From Pseudomonadota bacterium (lineage in GTDB: Bacteria > Pseudomonadota > Gammaproteobacteria > Burkholderiales > Burkholderiaceae_E): a DNA stretch of 64,000 nt. Where the stretch lies: the NCBI GenBank assembly GCA_023389055.1, contig JAEWFA010000017.1, positions 19,575-83,574 of the forward strand. The letters are read 5' to 3'. Numbering within the stretch: position 1 is the stretch's first letter; each line of letters starts with the position of its first letter. This document shows positions 43,045-51,453 of the stretch, one piece after another. A program made the translations under genes and the position numbers. The notes under the pieces were generated by a model. That model saw only the letters and a list, made by a program, of their open reading frames with translations. It was not told where the DNA came from and ran no database searches.

Positions 43045-43535
43045 CCTCGGATGTGAGGCTCTGGCGAATCGGAGTCGACACTCCCGAGTACGAGGCGCAC
43101 GACCTCGACGGCAAGGGCGCGGAGCAATCGGGCGGTCGATGGAACCGTCCGGGCACGCCGCTCGTGTACTGCTCGGTCACGCGCGCACTCGCCTGCCTCG
43201 AGACGCTGGTGCACCTCGCAAGGCACCCGCTGCCCCTGAACCGCTACCTGGTAGAGATCTCCGTGCCGGCCGACGCCTGGGCGGCATGCGTGGAACTCGA
43301 TGGTGCGACGCTGGTCGGCTGGGACGCACTCCCCGCAGGAAAGGTGTCGCTGGATTGGGGAACGAACTGGGCGATGGACCGCGGATCGCTGCTGGCACGC
43401 GTGCCCTCGGTGATCGTGCCCGAAGAGTTCAACGTGCTGATCAACCCGGCACACCCGCACATTCATGGCGTGAAGGCGCGCAAGGTGCGCAAGTGGGTCT
43501 ACGACGGGCGCTTCGGAGCGAAGGAAGCGGGCTGA
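43041..43535 (+). CDS. RES-domain toxin (NAD+-degrading)
   Basis: A GTG at 43041 overlaps the antitoxin stop by four bases; the product is 164 residues. The RES motifs are present: WRIGVDTPEYEAHDLDGKGAEQSGGRWNRPGTPLVYCS (Arg, Glu/Ser region), then LACLETLVH, and ARVPSVIVPEEFNVLINPAHP, the conserved Ser/Asn end. RES toxins destroy NAD+ (by phosphorolysis or hydrolysis) and stop growth. It sits directly behind a TIR operon that also acts on NAD. It is intact by eye. Confidence 0.92.
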   Translation: MTSDVRLWRIGVDTPEYEAHDLDGKGAEQSGGRWNRPGTPLVYCSVTRALACLETLVHLARHPLPLNRYLVEISVPADAWAACVELDGATLVGWDALPAGKVSLDWGTNWAMDRGSLLARVPSVIVPEEFNVLINPAHPHIHGVKARKVRKWVYDGRFGAKEAG

Positions 43536-43561
43536 GCCAACGGGCGCTACATCTTCGTGCC

Positions 43562-44323
43562 CTACCTGCCGACCAGCACCGGCTCGTCTCGATAGCGATC
43601 GCTGAAGGCCTCCGCCAGGTTGCGGATCTTGGGCAGGTCGTAAATGACGATGTACGGGCTGTGCTTGTTGTGCACCAGGTAGTCCTGGTGATAGCGCTCG
43701 GCCGCGTAGAAGCCCTCGAGGTCCTCGATCGTGGTCGCCAGCGGCTTTCCGAATGCGCCCGACCGGTCGAGCTGCGCGATGTAGGCCTGCGCGATCTCGC
43801 GCTGCCTGGCATTCACGGCAAAGACCGTCGAGCGGTATTGCGGGCCGATGTCGGGTCCCTGCCGATTGCGCTGCGTCGGATCGTGCACGACCGAGAAGTA
43901 GATCTGCAGCAAGCGACCGTAGGTGATCTGCGCGGGGTCGTAGTCGATGCGCACCGACTCGGCGTGGCCCGTAGCGCCGGAAGCCACGTCTTCGTAGTGC
44001 GCGGTGTTCGCGCTGCCGCCCGCGTATCCCGACAACGCCTGGCTCACGCCCTTCACGTGCTGGAAGACCGCCTGCACGCCCCAGAAGCAGCCGCCGGCGA
44101 AAACCGCGGTCTCGACACGAGACGGCGACGCCGGTTCGTCGATGGCCGGTGGCTCGATGCGCACGATTCCCTCCGCCGCGAAGGCGGGGCCGGCGCCGAG
44201 AGCCAGCACCGCAGCAACCAGGCGCGCGATGCCGATGCGCGAGGCACGATCGAAGGCGTGCTCGAAGAAGGCGAACTTCGAAAGAGTAGATCGCGAAAAG
44301 GCGTTGCCTTGCATGCTCGTCAT
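43562..44323 (-). CDS. msrA: Peptide-methionine (S)-S-oxide reductase, exported
   Basis: The ATG at 44323 (AGGA seven bases upstream) gives 253 residues, longer than cytoplasmic MsrA because of a signal region with a hydrophobic core (ARLVAAVLALGAGPAFAAE). The active-site motif AVFAGGCFWGV places the catalytic Cys at 79. YAGGSANTAHYEDVASGATGHAESVRIDYDP and HDPTQRNRQGPDIGPQYRS are classic MsrA segments. It should reduce S-sulfoxides of methionine in the envelope. The gene lies 56 bases downstream of msrB on the same strand. Confidence 0.93.
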   Translation of the reverse strand: MTSMQGNAFSRSTLSKFAFFEHAFDRASRIGIARLVAAVLALGAGPAFAAEGIVRIEPPAIDEPASPSRVETAVFAGGCFWGVQAVFQHVKGVSQALSGYAGGSANTAHYEDVASGATGHAESVRIDYDPAQITYGRLLQIYFSVVHDPTQRNRQGPDIGPQYRSTVFAVNARQREIAQAYIAQLDRSGAFGKPLATTIEDLEGFYAAERYHQDYLVHNKHSPYIVIYDLPKIRNLAEAFSDRYRDEPVLVGR

Positions 44324-44379
44324 GATGCGTTCCTGGTCGATGTCCCGGTCCGGCCGGCCAGACGGCAGGCGATAGGCGA

Positions 44380-44898
44380 TCAAGCTGAGGCGGGTCGGAA
44401 GCGAAGCGCGACACCGTTGATGCAATAGCGCAATCCGGTTGGCTTCGGACCGTCGTCGAACACGTGACCGAGGTGACCGCCGCAACGGCTGCAATGCACG
44501 GCGATACGCGCCATGCCGAAACTCGTGTCGCGTGTCTCTTCCACCGCGCGCTCCAGCGGCTGGTAGAAGCTCGGCCATCCGGTGCCGCTGTCGAACTTGG
44601 TTTCGGATGCGAAAAGGTCCTGACCGCACCCCGCGCACGCGAACGTGCCCGGGCGGTGCTCCTGGTTCAGCGGACTCGAGTGCGGACGTTCCGTGCCGGA
44701 TTGGCGTAGCACCCGGTATTGAGCCGGGGTCAGCAACTGGCGCCACTCGGCATCGGTGCGCGTGAAGGCATATCCCGCTGGTGCCGCATGCGCCGTTCCC
44801 GGTGAACGCGCGTCGCTACGAGTCAGCAGTCCGTGGAGCCCGGTCGCCAGGACGGCGACTCCGCCCACGCCGAGGAACTGCCTGCGCGTGTTTCCCAT
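44380..44898 (-). CDS. msrB: Peptide-methionine (R)-S-oxide reductase, Tat-exported
   Basis: The 172-residue product starts with a twin-arginine signal (MGNTRRQFLGVGGVAVLATG). The mature part has two zinc CxxC pairs (FACAGCGQDLF, HCSRCGGHLGHVFDDGP), FDSGTGWPSFYQP and the catalytic LRYCING with Cys159. It reduces R-sulfoxides of methionine, complementing MsrA. Export through Tat as a folded zinc protein agrees with the exported MsrA and the Tat-dependent molybdoenzyme further upstream. Confidence 0.94.
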   Translation of the reverse strand: MGNTRRQFLGVGGVAVLATGLHGLLTRSDARSPGTAHAAPAGYAFTRTDAEWRQLLTPAQYRVLRQSGTERPHSSPLNQEHRPGTFACAGCGQDLFASETKFDSGTGWPSFYQPLERAVEETRDTSFGMARIAVHCSRCGGHLGHVFDDGPKPTGLRYCINGVALRFRPASA

Positions 44899-44927
44899 GA
44901 TGTCTCCTATGGTGTCGCGCGCGCCGG

Positions 44928-45245
44928 CTATTTCTTCCTGTCACCGCGAGACATGGAATCCTTGCTCATTCCGTCGCGTGTCATGGGGTCGGGCTTCATG
45001 CCGTCACTGCCCGGAGCGTCCTTCGTCATGGTGTCCTTCGTCATGGTGTCCTTCTTCATCGCGTCGCCCGCCACGCTGTCCTTCTTCATCGCGTCCTTCG
45101 ACATCGCGTCCTTCGACATCGAGCTCGCGGGCTCGCCCATGCTGTCCTTCTGCGTCGTGTCCTTCTGCATCGCGTCGGCGGCAAATGCGCTCGCTGCGCC
45201 AAGGGCCAGGCACAGCGAGACTGCGGTGGCGGCAACTGCTTTCAT
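44928..45245 (-). CDS. Pentapeptide MXKDX repeat protein
   Basis: The 105-residue product has a Sec signal peptide (MKAVAATAVSLCLALGAASAFA) and then consists almost entirely of five-residue units of the MSKDA, MKKDS, MKKDT and MTKDT kind, with a few degenerate copies. NCBI recognises this as the MXKDX repeat family, common in Burkholderiales and without a known function. Its many exposed Met residues could act as a scavenger of oxidants or as a substrate for the Msr enzymes encoded beside it; that is an inference from context. It probably resides in the periplasm. Confidence 0.9.
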   Translation of the reverse strand: MKAVAATAVSLCLALGAASAFAADAMQKDTTQKDSMGEPASSMSKDAMSKDAMKKDSVAGDAMKKDTMTKDTMTKDAPGSDGMKPDPMTRDGMSKDSMSRGDRKK

Positions 45246-45324
45246 GGTTCACTCCTGTGGGTAGATCGGGTGAGAAGCGCAACGATTGCGCGCGGGGAAA
45301 AAATCGTCTCTTCGCACGACCCGT

Positions 45325-46116
45325 TCAGCTGCCGCCGAACCAGTTGTAGCCCTGGTCCTCCCAGTAGCCGCCGGGGTTGGTGTCGGTCACGAAGATCGCC
45401 AGTACATGCTTCGGGTTCTTGTAGCCGAGCTTGGTCGGCATGCGCAGCTTCATCGGGAATCCGTACTCGCGCGGCAAGGTGCGTCCGTCGTAGGTCAGCG
45501 CGAGCAGCGTCTGCGGATGCAGCGCCGTCGCCATGTCGATGCTGGTGTAGTAATCGTCGATGCAGCGGAAGCCCACGTATCGCGCGCCGGTGTCCGCGCC
45601 CACGCGCGCCAGGAAGTCGGAAAAACGCACGCCGCCCCAACGGCCGATCGCGCTCCAGCCTTCCACGCAGATGTGCCGCGTGATCTGCTCGGTCTGCGGC
45701 AGGGCGCGCAACTCGTCGAGCCGCCAGGCGCCGCGCTCGGCTACGCGGCCCGTCACCTCGAGACGAAAACCGGCTTCGTCGACGATGGGCGCCTCGTCGA
45801 CGCCGTAGTACGCATTGAACGGAAACGGACGCGTGATCATCGACGCGGGGTAGGTCGGAGCCAGATCGCGCGGATCGAAGATCCACCCTTGCACGCGGTC
45901 GTTCCAGCGCGAGATCGCCGAAAGCGCGGTCTCCACGCTCTCGCTGTCGCCGAGGCTGCACCCCGACAACAACGCGACTCCGCCGAGCGTCAACGTGCGC
46001 GAGAGGAACGCGCGTCGTGACGGCTCTTCGACGCGCGCGGCCAGCAGCCGGCGCGCTTCCTTCACGATGGCCTCGCTGTCCAGTTGCGGATGGGCGGGAC
46101 GTTTTCGCAGGTTCAT
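45325..46116 (-). CDS. Molybdopterin-dependent oxidoreductase (YedY/MsrP-like)
   Basis: The 263-residue product has a Tat signal after an unusual N-terminal extension (SRRAFLSRTLTLGGVALLSGC). The sulfite-oxidase-type molybdopterin domain shows FNAYYGVDEAP, ITRHICVEGWSAIGRWGGVRFSDFL with the molybdenum-ligating Cys150, and YVGFRCIDDYYTSIDMATAL, LPREYGFPMKLRMPTKLGYKNPKHV. It is shorter than typical MsrP (about 330 residues before processing). The cytochrome b gene lies 9 bases upstream and is the likely electron donor. Reduction of oxidised methionine or another sulfoxide is plausible. Confidence 0.88.
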   Translation of the reverse strand: MNLRKRPAHPQLDSEAIVKEARRLLAARVEEPSRRAFLSRTLTLGGVALLSGCSLGDSESVETALSAISRWNDRVQGWIFDPRDLAPTYPASMITRPFPFNAYYGVDEAPIVDEAGFRLEVTGRVAERGAWRLDELRALPQTEQITRHICVEGWSAIGRWGGVRFSDFLARVGADTGARYVGFRCIDDYYTSIDMATALHPQTLLALTYDGRTLPREYGFPMKLRMPTKLGYKNPKHVLAIFVTDTNPGGYWEDQGYNWFGGS

Positions 46117-46125
46117 GAACGCTCC

Positions 46126-46752
46126 TCAGCGGCCGAAGATCATCGCGCGCAGGCTGCGCGGAACCAGCGCCACCATGACGAGATGCAGGCCGACGAACGC
46201 CACCAGCAGGCCCATGGCGACGAAGTGCACGCGACGCGCCGCTTCGTAGCCGCCGATCAGCTCGCGCAGCACGCCGAACTGCACGGATTTCCACAGCACC
46301 AGCCCGGAGAGCACGAGCACGACGAGATCGACGATCACGAACAGGTACGCCACGCGCTGCGCCTGGTTGTAGTGCCGCAGGTCATCGTGGGCCAGCCTTC
46401 CGCGCAACGCGGCGCCGATGTCGCGCAGCACCGCGCGCGGCGATATCGGGAAGAACCGGCCGAAGAGACGGCCGCTCGCGAGGTTCGCCACCAGGTACAC
46501 GATGCCGTTGGCCGCGAGCAGCCACATGGCCGCGAAGTGCCACTGGAGCGCGCCGGCCAGCCATCCGCCCATCGTGACGGCGGCGGGAAACACGAAGTCG
46601 TACAGCGGCGATGCGTTGTAGATCCGCCAGCCGCTGGCGACCATCACGACCACGGCGAGCGCATTGACCCAGTGCGTGATGCGCAGCCAGCCCGGATGGA
46701 CGGCGCCGCCCGCGGAGCCGGGGATGGGCGTGGGAGCTGCGACGGTCGACAT
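46126..46752 (-). CDS. Cytochrome b561-type membrane subunit
   Basis: The ATG at 46752 follows AGGAGGGG and gives 208 residues with four membrane helices: ITHWVNALAVVVMVASGWRIY (first haem His), WHFAAMWLLAANGIVYLVANL, AQRVAYLFVIVDLVVLVLSGLVLW and ARRVHFVAMGLLVAFVGLHLVMVAL (last His residues). This is the hydrogenase/thiosulfate-reductase cytochrome b fold, which passes electrons from quinol to a periplasmic enzyme. Its tight linkage to the molybdopterin gene makes that enzyme the partner. It is divergent from the response-regulator gene. Confidence 0.88.
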   Translation of the reverse strand: MSTVAAPTPIPGSAGGAVHPGWLRITHWVNALAVVVMVASGWRIYNASPLYDFVFPAAVTMGGWLAGALQWHFAAMWLLAANGIVYLVANLASGRLFGRFFPISPRAVLRDIGAALRGRLAHDDLRHYNQAQRVAYLFVIVDLVVLVLSGLVLWKSVQFGVLRELIGGYEAARRVHFVAMGLLVAFVGLHLVMVALVPRSLRAMIFGR

Positions 46753-46897
46753 CGACCCCTCCTGGGTGATGCGATTCGATGGCGACCAGTTTTGCTCAGG
46801 GGCGATACCGAAGTCCTCACGCAGACTTAAGATAAACGTGAAGATTTTCAGGTTCGCGATTGGCGACAATGCGTGCATCGATCCCGAAAGCCGCCCC

Positions 46898-47614
46898 ATG
46901 AACAAGACCCGGCGCGTCTTGATCGTCGAAGACGACGCCCACATCGCCGAATTGCTGCGCATGCACCTGCGCGACGAAGGCTATGAGGTCGAGCACGCCG
47001 CCGACGGTTCCGCGGGCCTGCGCATGGTCGAAGAAGGCGAATGGGATGCGCTGGTGCTCGACCTGATGCTGCCCGGCGTGGACGGGCTCGAGATCTGCAA
47101 ACGCGCTCGCGCGATGGCGCGCTACACCCCGATCGTCATCACCAGCGCTCGCTCGAGCGAAGTGCACCGGATCCTCGGGCTCGAACTCGGCGCCGACGAT
47201 TACCTGGCCAAGCCGTTCTCGGTGCTCGAGCTGGTCGCCCGCGTCAGGGCGCTGCTGCGCCGTACCGACGCGCTTGCGCGCAACGCCCGCATCGACGCGG
47301 GGCTGCTCGTGATCGACGGACTCGCCATCGATCCGCTGGCGCGCACGGTTGCGCTGGACGGCGCGCCGCTCGAACTGACGCGACGCGAATTCGACCTGCT
47401 GCTCTTCTTCGCGCGCCATCGCGACCAGGTGTTCTCGCGGCTCGAACTGCTCAACGAGGTCTGGGGTTACCGACACGACGGCTACGAACACACGGTGAAC
47501 ACGCACATCAACCGGCTGCGCACGAAGATCGAGGCGAACCCCGCGGAGCCGCGTCGCATCCTCACGGTCTGGGGACGCGGCTACCGGTTCGTCGGCACCG
47601 AAGCGCAGTCATGA
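46898..47614 (+). CDS. OmpR-family response regulator
   Basis: The product is 238 residues. The receiver domain has RVLIVEDDAHI, the phosphoacceptor in LVLDLMLPGVDG (Asp55), ITSAR and LAKPF (Lys). The winged-helix DNA-binding domain contains LELTRREFDLLLFFARHRDQVFSRLELLNEVWG and HTVNTHINRLRTKIE...VWGRGYRF. Its TGA overlaps the ATG of the kinase gene. It is divergent from the cytochrome b/molybdoenzyme/Msr genes across a 146-base gap and is their likely regulator. Confidence 0.95.
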   Translation: MNKTRRVLIVEDDAHIAELLRMHLRDEGYEVEHAADGSAGLRMVEEGEWDALVLDLMLPGVDGLEICKRARAMARYTPIVITSARSSEVHRILGLELGADDYLAKPFSVLELVARVRALLRRTDALARNARIDAGLLVIDGLAIDPLARTVALDGAPLELTRREFDLLLFFARHRDQVFSRLELLNEVWGYRHDGYEHTVNTHINRLRTKIEANPAEPRRILTVWGRGYRFVGTEAQS

Positions 47615-49074
47615 GCCGTCTCACGCTCGCGCAGCGCCTGTCGGCGGTGTTCGCCGCGCTGCTGCTGATGTGCAGCGGCGTCTCGTTCTGGATCCAGATG
47701 GAAGCCGGCAGGCGCCACGAACAGGAGGTCGTGCAGCGGCTTTCCCGCGACCTCGCCGCGCACATCGCCGGCACCGCGCAACTGATGGACGCGAGCGGCT
47801 GGCGGCCCGACGCGGTCCGCGATCTGTTCGAGAAACTCATGGCGGTCAATCCGTCGGTCGAGGTCTACCTGCTTTCGAGCGACGGGCGCATCGTCGGTCA
47901 CGCCGCACCCGAAGGCCGCCTGCAGCGCGATCGCGTCGATCTCGCGCCGGTGCGGCGACTGCTCGCCGGCGCGCCTCTGCCGGTCGTCGGAGACGATCCG
48001 CGCAGCAGCGACGCGCGCAAGGTCTTCAGCGCCGCGCCCGTGCAGGTCGGCGGCGCGAACGCGGGTTACGTGTACGTGGTCCTGCAAGGCGAAGCGCACG
48101 ACGCGCTGGTCGCCGCCTCCTCGGCCGACACGGCACTGCGCACGACCTTGTGGGCGATGGGCACCGTGGCGCTGCTCGGCCTGGTCATGGGCCTGGTTGC
48201 GTTCCGGCTGATCACGCGCCCCTTGCGCGAACTCACGCAGACCGTGCGCAACTTCGACGCCAACGGCGAGGTGGCCGCCTCGTTGCACGCCGAGCCGCAG
48301 CCGAAGGCGCGCGCCGACGAGATCGCGATCCTGCGCAGTGCCTTTGCCCAAATGGGGCAGCGCATCTCCGAGCAGTGGCGCGAGCTGACGCGGCAGGACC
48401 AGCAACGCCGCGACCTCGTCGCGAACATCTCGCACGACCTGCGCACGCCGCTGACGTCGCTGCACGGCTACCTGGAGACGTTGCGGCTCAAGGACGACAG
48501 CCTGGACCCGGTCGAGCGCCGACGCTACCTCGATATCGCCCTCGGCCAGAGCCGCAAGGTGGGAAGGCTGGCGCAGGAGCTCTTCGAACTCGCCCGCCTG
48601 GAGTCGGGCCTGGTGCAAGCCGAGCCCGAACGGTTCGCACTGCCCGACCTGTTGCAGGACGTGCTGCAGAAGTTCGAACTCGCGGCCGAAGCGCGCGGCC
48701 AGCGGCTGGCGTTCGACGTCGAGCAGGCGATTCCGCCGGTGAACGCCGACCTGGCGATGATCGAGCGCGTGATGACCAACCTGCTCGACAACGCGATACG
48801 CCACAACCCTCCGGGCACCCACATCGACGTGCGCGTGAGCGCCAAGCCGCGCGCCGTCCAGGTCGAGGTCAGCGATACGGGCGGCGGGATTCCACCGGCG
48901 CTGCGCGAAGGCCTGTTCACGCGCGCCTCGGCATTGCGGCGAACGGCGAACGAAAGCGGCGGACTCGGCCTGGTCATCGTCCAGCGCATGCTGCAATTGA
49001 ACGGCAGCGACATCGAACTGGTCGATCGGGACGACGTCGGCGCGGTGTTCCGGTTCGACCTGATGGCGGCGTAG
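47611..49074 (+). CDS. Membrane sensor histidine kinase
   Basis: The 487-residue product starts at the ATGA overlap with the regulator gene. A membrane helix (LSAVFAALLLMCSGVSFWI) is followed by a periplasmic sensor of about 145 residues, a second helix (LWAMGTVALLGLVMGLVAFRL), a HAMP linker, then the H-box LVANISHDLRTPLTSLHGYLETL with His275. The ATPase has MTNLLDNAIRHNPPG, VEVSDTGGGIPPALREGLF and NESGGLGLVIVQRML. The periplasmic part has no recognised fold; oxidants are a reasonable input given the Msr cluster opposite. Confidence 0.94.
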   Translation: MSRLTLAQRLSAVFAALLLMCSGVSFWIQMEAGRRHEQEVVQRLSRDLAAHIAGTAQLMDASGWRPDAVRDLFEKLMAVNPSVEVYLLSSDGRIVGHAAPEGRLQRDRVDLAPVRRLLAGAPLPVVGDDPRSSDARKVFSAAPVQVGGANAGYVYVVLQGEAHDALVAASSADTALRTTLWAMGTVALLGLVMGLVAFRLITRPLRELTQTVRNFDANGEVAASLHAEPQPKARADEIAILRSAFAQMGQRISEQWRELTRQDQQRRDLVANISHDLRTPLTSLHGYLETLRLKDDSLDPVERRRYLDIALGQSRKVGRLAQELFELARLESGLVQAEPERFALPDLLQDVLQKFELAAEARGQRLAFDVEQAIPPVNADLAMIERVMTNLLDNAIRHNPPGTHIDVRVSAKPRAVQVEVSDTGGGIPPALREGLFTRASALRRTANESGGLGLVIVQRMLQLNGSDIELVDRDDVGAVFRFDLMAA

Positions 49075-49111
49075 TGGGCCGTAATCACGCCGGCCGCCCG
49101 CGCCCCTATTC

Positions 49112-51388
49112 CTACCCCTCGTGGAACGACCACCATTCGGGCAGCAGCCTTCGGACCTCGCTGCGCGCATAGCGGTCGTCGATCAGGAAGACGGTGCCCC
49201 GATCCTCGGGCGTGCGGACAACCCGGCCCGCGGCCTGGACGACCTTGCGCAGCCCCGGATACAGGTACGTGTGCTCGTAGCCGTGGCCGAGATTCGCGTC
49301 GATCCGTCGCCGGAACTGCTCGTTCACTTCGTTCACCTGCGGCAGGCCGAGCGTGGCGACGAAAGCTCCGATGAGCCGGGCGCCGGGCAGGTCGATGCCT
49401 TCGGCGAATGCGCCGCCGAGCACGGCGAAGCCGATGCCCTTCGAATCGCAGGTGAAGCGCGCGAGGAATTCGTCGCGTTGCGCCTCGGGCATCCGGCGCG
49501 ACTGCGCCCAGGTGGCGATTCCCGGATGCAGTTCGTTCAGCCGTTCGGCGGCACGCTGCAGGTAGTCGAAGCTGCCGAAGAAGGCCAGGTAGTTCCCGGG
49601 CCGCTCGCGGTATTGCCCGGCCATCACCGAGACGACCGCGTCGAGCGAGCGCTCGCGGTCGCGGAAGCGGGTCGAGACGCTTCGCACCACCCGCGCGGCC
49701 AGCTGCCCGGAGCGAAACGGCGACGGAACGTCGACGAACACCGTCGATTCAGGCAAGCCGAGCAGGTCGACGTAGTGCGCCGAGGGCGACAGCGTCGCCG
49801 AGAAAAGCGTCGCGGAATGGGCGGCTGCCCAACGCGCCTGCAGCAGCGGCGCCGGCACGACGTTGCGGATGCAGATCTTCGCGTCGCGCGCGGCTTCGTC
49901 GCGCCGCAGGTCGCAGATCGAATGCGCTCCGTGCAGCTCGGCGATGTCCTGGAAGCGCAGCAGCGCGAAATACCAGGCGAGCAGCTCCGGGGTCTCTTCG
50001 CCCGGATGCTCGCCGAAGTGTTCACCGAGCGCACCCGTGAGACGGGCGAGCGCCGCATCGAAGTCGGCGGGCGGGCGCTCGAGGACCCGGTAGGCAGCGG
50101 CCGGTGGCGACGCCATCGCCGGCCACGCGCGCTGCAGCGCGCCGATCGACCGGCGAAGCGACGCGGGCGCGGTCTTGCGGATGGCCTTCAGGTCCGACAA
50201 CGACAGCTCGGCGGTGTACATCGCGCGGGCGCGATCGACCAGGTTGTGCGCTTCGTCGACCAGAAGAGCGGCGCGCCAGCCTTCCTGCACGCAAAGCCCG
50301 TGCAACATCGCGCCACGGTCGAAGAAGTGGTTGTAGTCGCCGACGACGACGTCGCTCCAGCGCACCATCTCCTGGCCCAGGTAGTAGGGGCAGATCCGGT
50401 GCGACAACGCGATCTCGCGCAACGCGAGCCGGTCGAGCCATTGCGCTTCGGCCGCCGACCGGCGCGCCTGCGGCAGCCGGTCGTGGAAGCCGGCAGCCAG
50501 CGGACAGGACTCGCCGTGACAGGCCTTGTCCGGGTGCTCGCAGGCCTTCTCGCGAGCGACGAGTTCGGTGACGCGCAGCGGCGCTGCGCCCGGCTGCGAC
50601 GCGCGAATCCGCTCCAGCGCATCGAGCGCCAGCCGGCGTCCCGGCGTCTTCGCGGTCAGGTAGAAGATCTTGTCGACCTGCTGCCCCGGCACCGCCTTCA
50701 ACGCGGCGAACAGCGTCCCGATCGTCTTGCCGATTCCGGTCGGCGCCTGCACGAGCAGGCAGCGGCGCGACACCGTCGCCCGGTAGACCGACTCGGCCAG
50801 ATGCCGTTGCCCGTCGCGGAACTCGGCGTGCGGAAAGCCGAGCGCGGACAGCGCTGCATCGCGATCCGCGCGATGGCGGACCTGGTCGCGCGCCCAGTCG
50901 AGAAAGCGCCGGCACAGTTCTTCGAAGAGTGCCTTCAGCGCTTCGGCCGAATGCCGTTCGCTCAGCACCGTCTCGCGTTGCGAGCCGACGTCGAAGTAGA
51001 CCAGCGCCACGTCGAGTTCGGACAGGCCACGACTCGAGCACAGCAGCCAGCCGTAGACGTTCGCCTGCGCGCGGTGCAGCGCGAGTTGGTCGGCCGGCAC
51101 CGGCGCGTCGCCGCGACGGTGGGTCTTGATTTCCTCGAGCCGGTTGGCGACCGGGTCATAGCCGTCGGCGCGCCCGCGCACGAGCAGCGAGTCGAAGCGC
51201 CCTTCGAGCCGCAACTCGCGCTCGTAGCCGGGACTGCGGCGCGAGCCGACGAGCACGTGGCCGGCGATGCCCTCGAGAGCGGTGGGAGCGTTGCCGAAAC
51301 GCATGTCGAGGTCTCCGCGGCGGGCAGCGAACTCGCACAGCGTGCGTGCCGATACCGAGAGAAGCGCGGGATCCGCAGGCGCGAGCAT
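49112..51388 (-). CDS. XPD/DinG-family Fe-S DNA helicase with N-terminal nuclease-like domain
   Basis: The product is 758 residues. Residues about 1-165 resemble a PD-(D/E)XK fold (RADGYDPVANRLEEIKTHRRG as D...E-x-K). The helicase has LVQAPTGIGKTIGTLF (Lys221), ALLVDEAHNLVDRARAMYT (DEAH), and late motifs SKGIGFAVLGGAFAEGIDLPGARLIG and QAAGRVVRTPEDRG. Four Cys residues (KACEH, KACHGE, ESCP, HRICPYY) between motifs Ia and II match the Fe-S cluster of XPD, DinG and FancJ helicases. It moves 5' to 3' on single strands in repair. A LexA-type box lies in the divergent promoter region, suggesting SOS control. Confidence 0.9.
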   Translation of the reverse strand: MLAPADPALLSVSARTLCEFAARRGDLDMRFGNAPTALEGIAGHVLVGSRRSPGYERELRLEGRFDSLLVRGRADGYDPVANRLEEIKTHRRGDAPVPADQLALHRAQANVYGWLLCSSRGLSELDVALVYFDVGSQRETVLSERHSAEALKALFEELCRRFLDWARDQVRHRADRDAALSALGFPHAEFRDGQRHLAESVYRATVSRRCLLVQAPTGIGKTIGTLFAALKAVPGQQVDKIFYLTAKTPGRRLALDALERIRASQPGAAPLRVTELVAREKACEHPDKACHGESCPLAAGFHDRLPQARRSAAEAQWLDRLALREIALSHRICPYYLGQEMVRWSDVVVGDYNHFFDRGAMLHGLCVQEGWRAALLVDEAHNLVDRARAMYTAELSLSDLKAIRKTAPASLRRSIGALQRAWPAMASPPAAAYRVLERPPADFDAALARLTGALGEHFGEHPGEETPELLAWYFALLRFQDIAELHGAHSICDLRRDEAARDAKICIRNVVPAPLLQARWAAAHSATLFSATLSPSAHYVDLLGLPESTVFVDVPSPFRSGQLAARVVRSVSTRFRDRERSLDAVVSVMAGQYRERPGNYLAFFGSFDYLQRAAERLNELHPGIATWAQSRRMPEAQRDEFLARFTCDSKGIGFAVLGGAFAEGIDLPGARLIGAFVATLGLPQVNEVNEQFRRRIDANLGHGYEHTYLYPGLRKVVQAAGRVVRTPEDRGTVFLIDDRYARSEVRRLLPEWWSFHEG

Positions 51389-51421
51389 CGGGCGGTCGAA
51401 AGAAGCGGGCCGGATATAGTA

Positions 51422-51437
51422 CTGTACGCAACAACAG
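51422..51437. promoter_or_regulatory. LexA (SOS) box between helicase and MmcB-like genes
   Basis: CTGT-ACGCAACA-ACAG matches the CTGT-N8-ACAG consensus of proteobacterial LexA sites in both half-sites and spacing. It lies 33 bases from the helicase start and 16 bases before the ATG of the gene on the other strand. A TATAGT -10-like hexamer (51415-51420) precedes it directly, so bound LexA would block that promoter. Confidence 0.7.
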
Positions 51438-51453
51438 TCCCACCTCGGCAGGC

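Noticed and set aside
44928..45245. Short tandem repeats that might suggest a CRISPR array
   Set aside because: The repeats are 15-base coding units for MXKDX pentapeptides without spacers. No CRISPR array was seen anywhere in the window.
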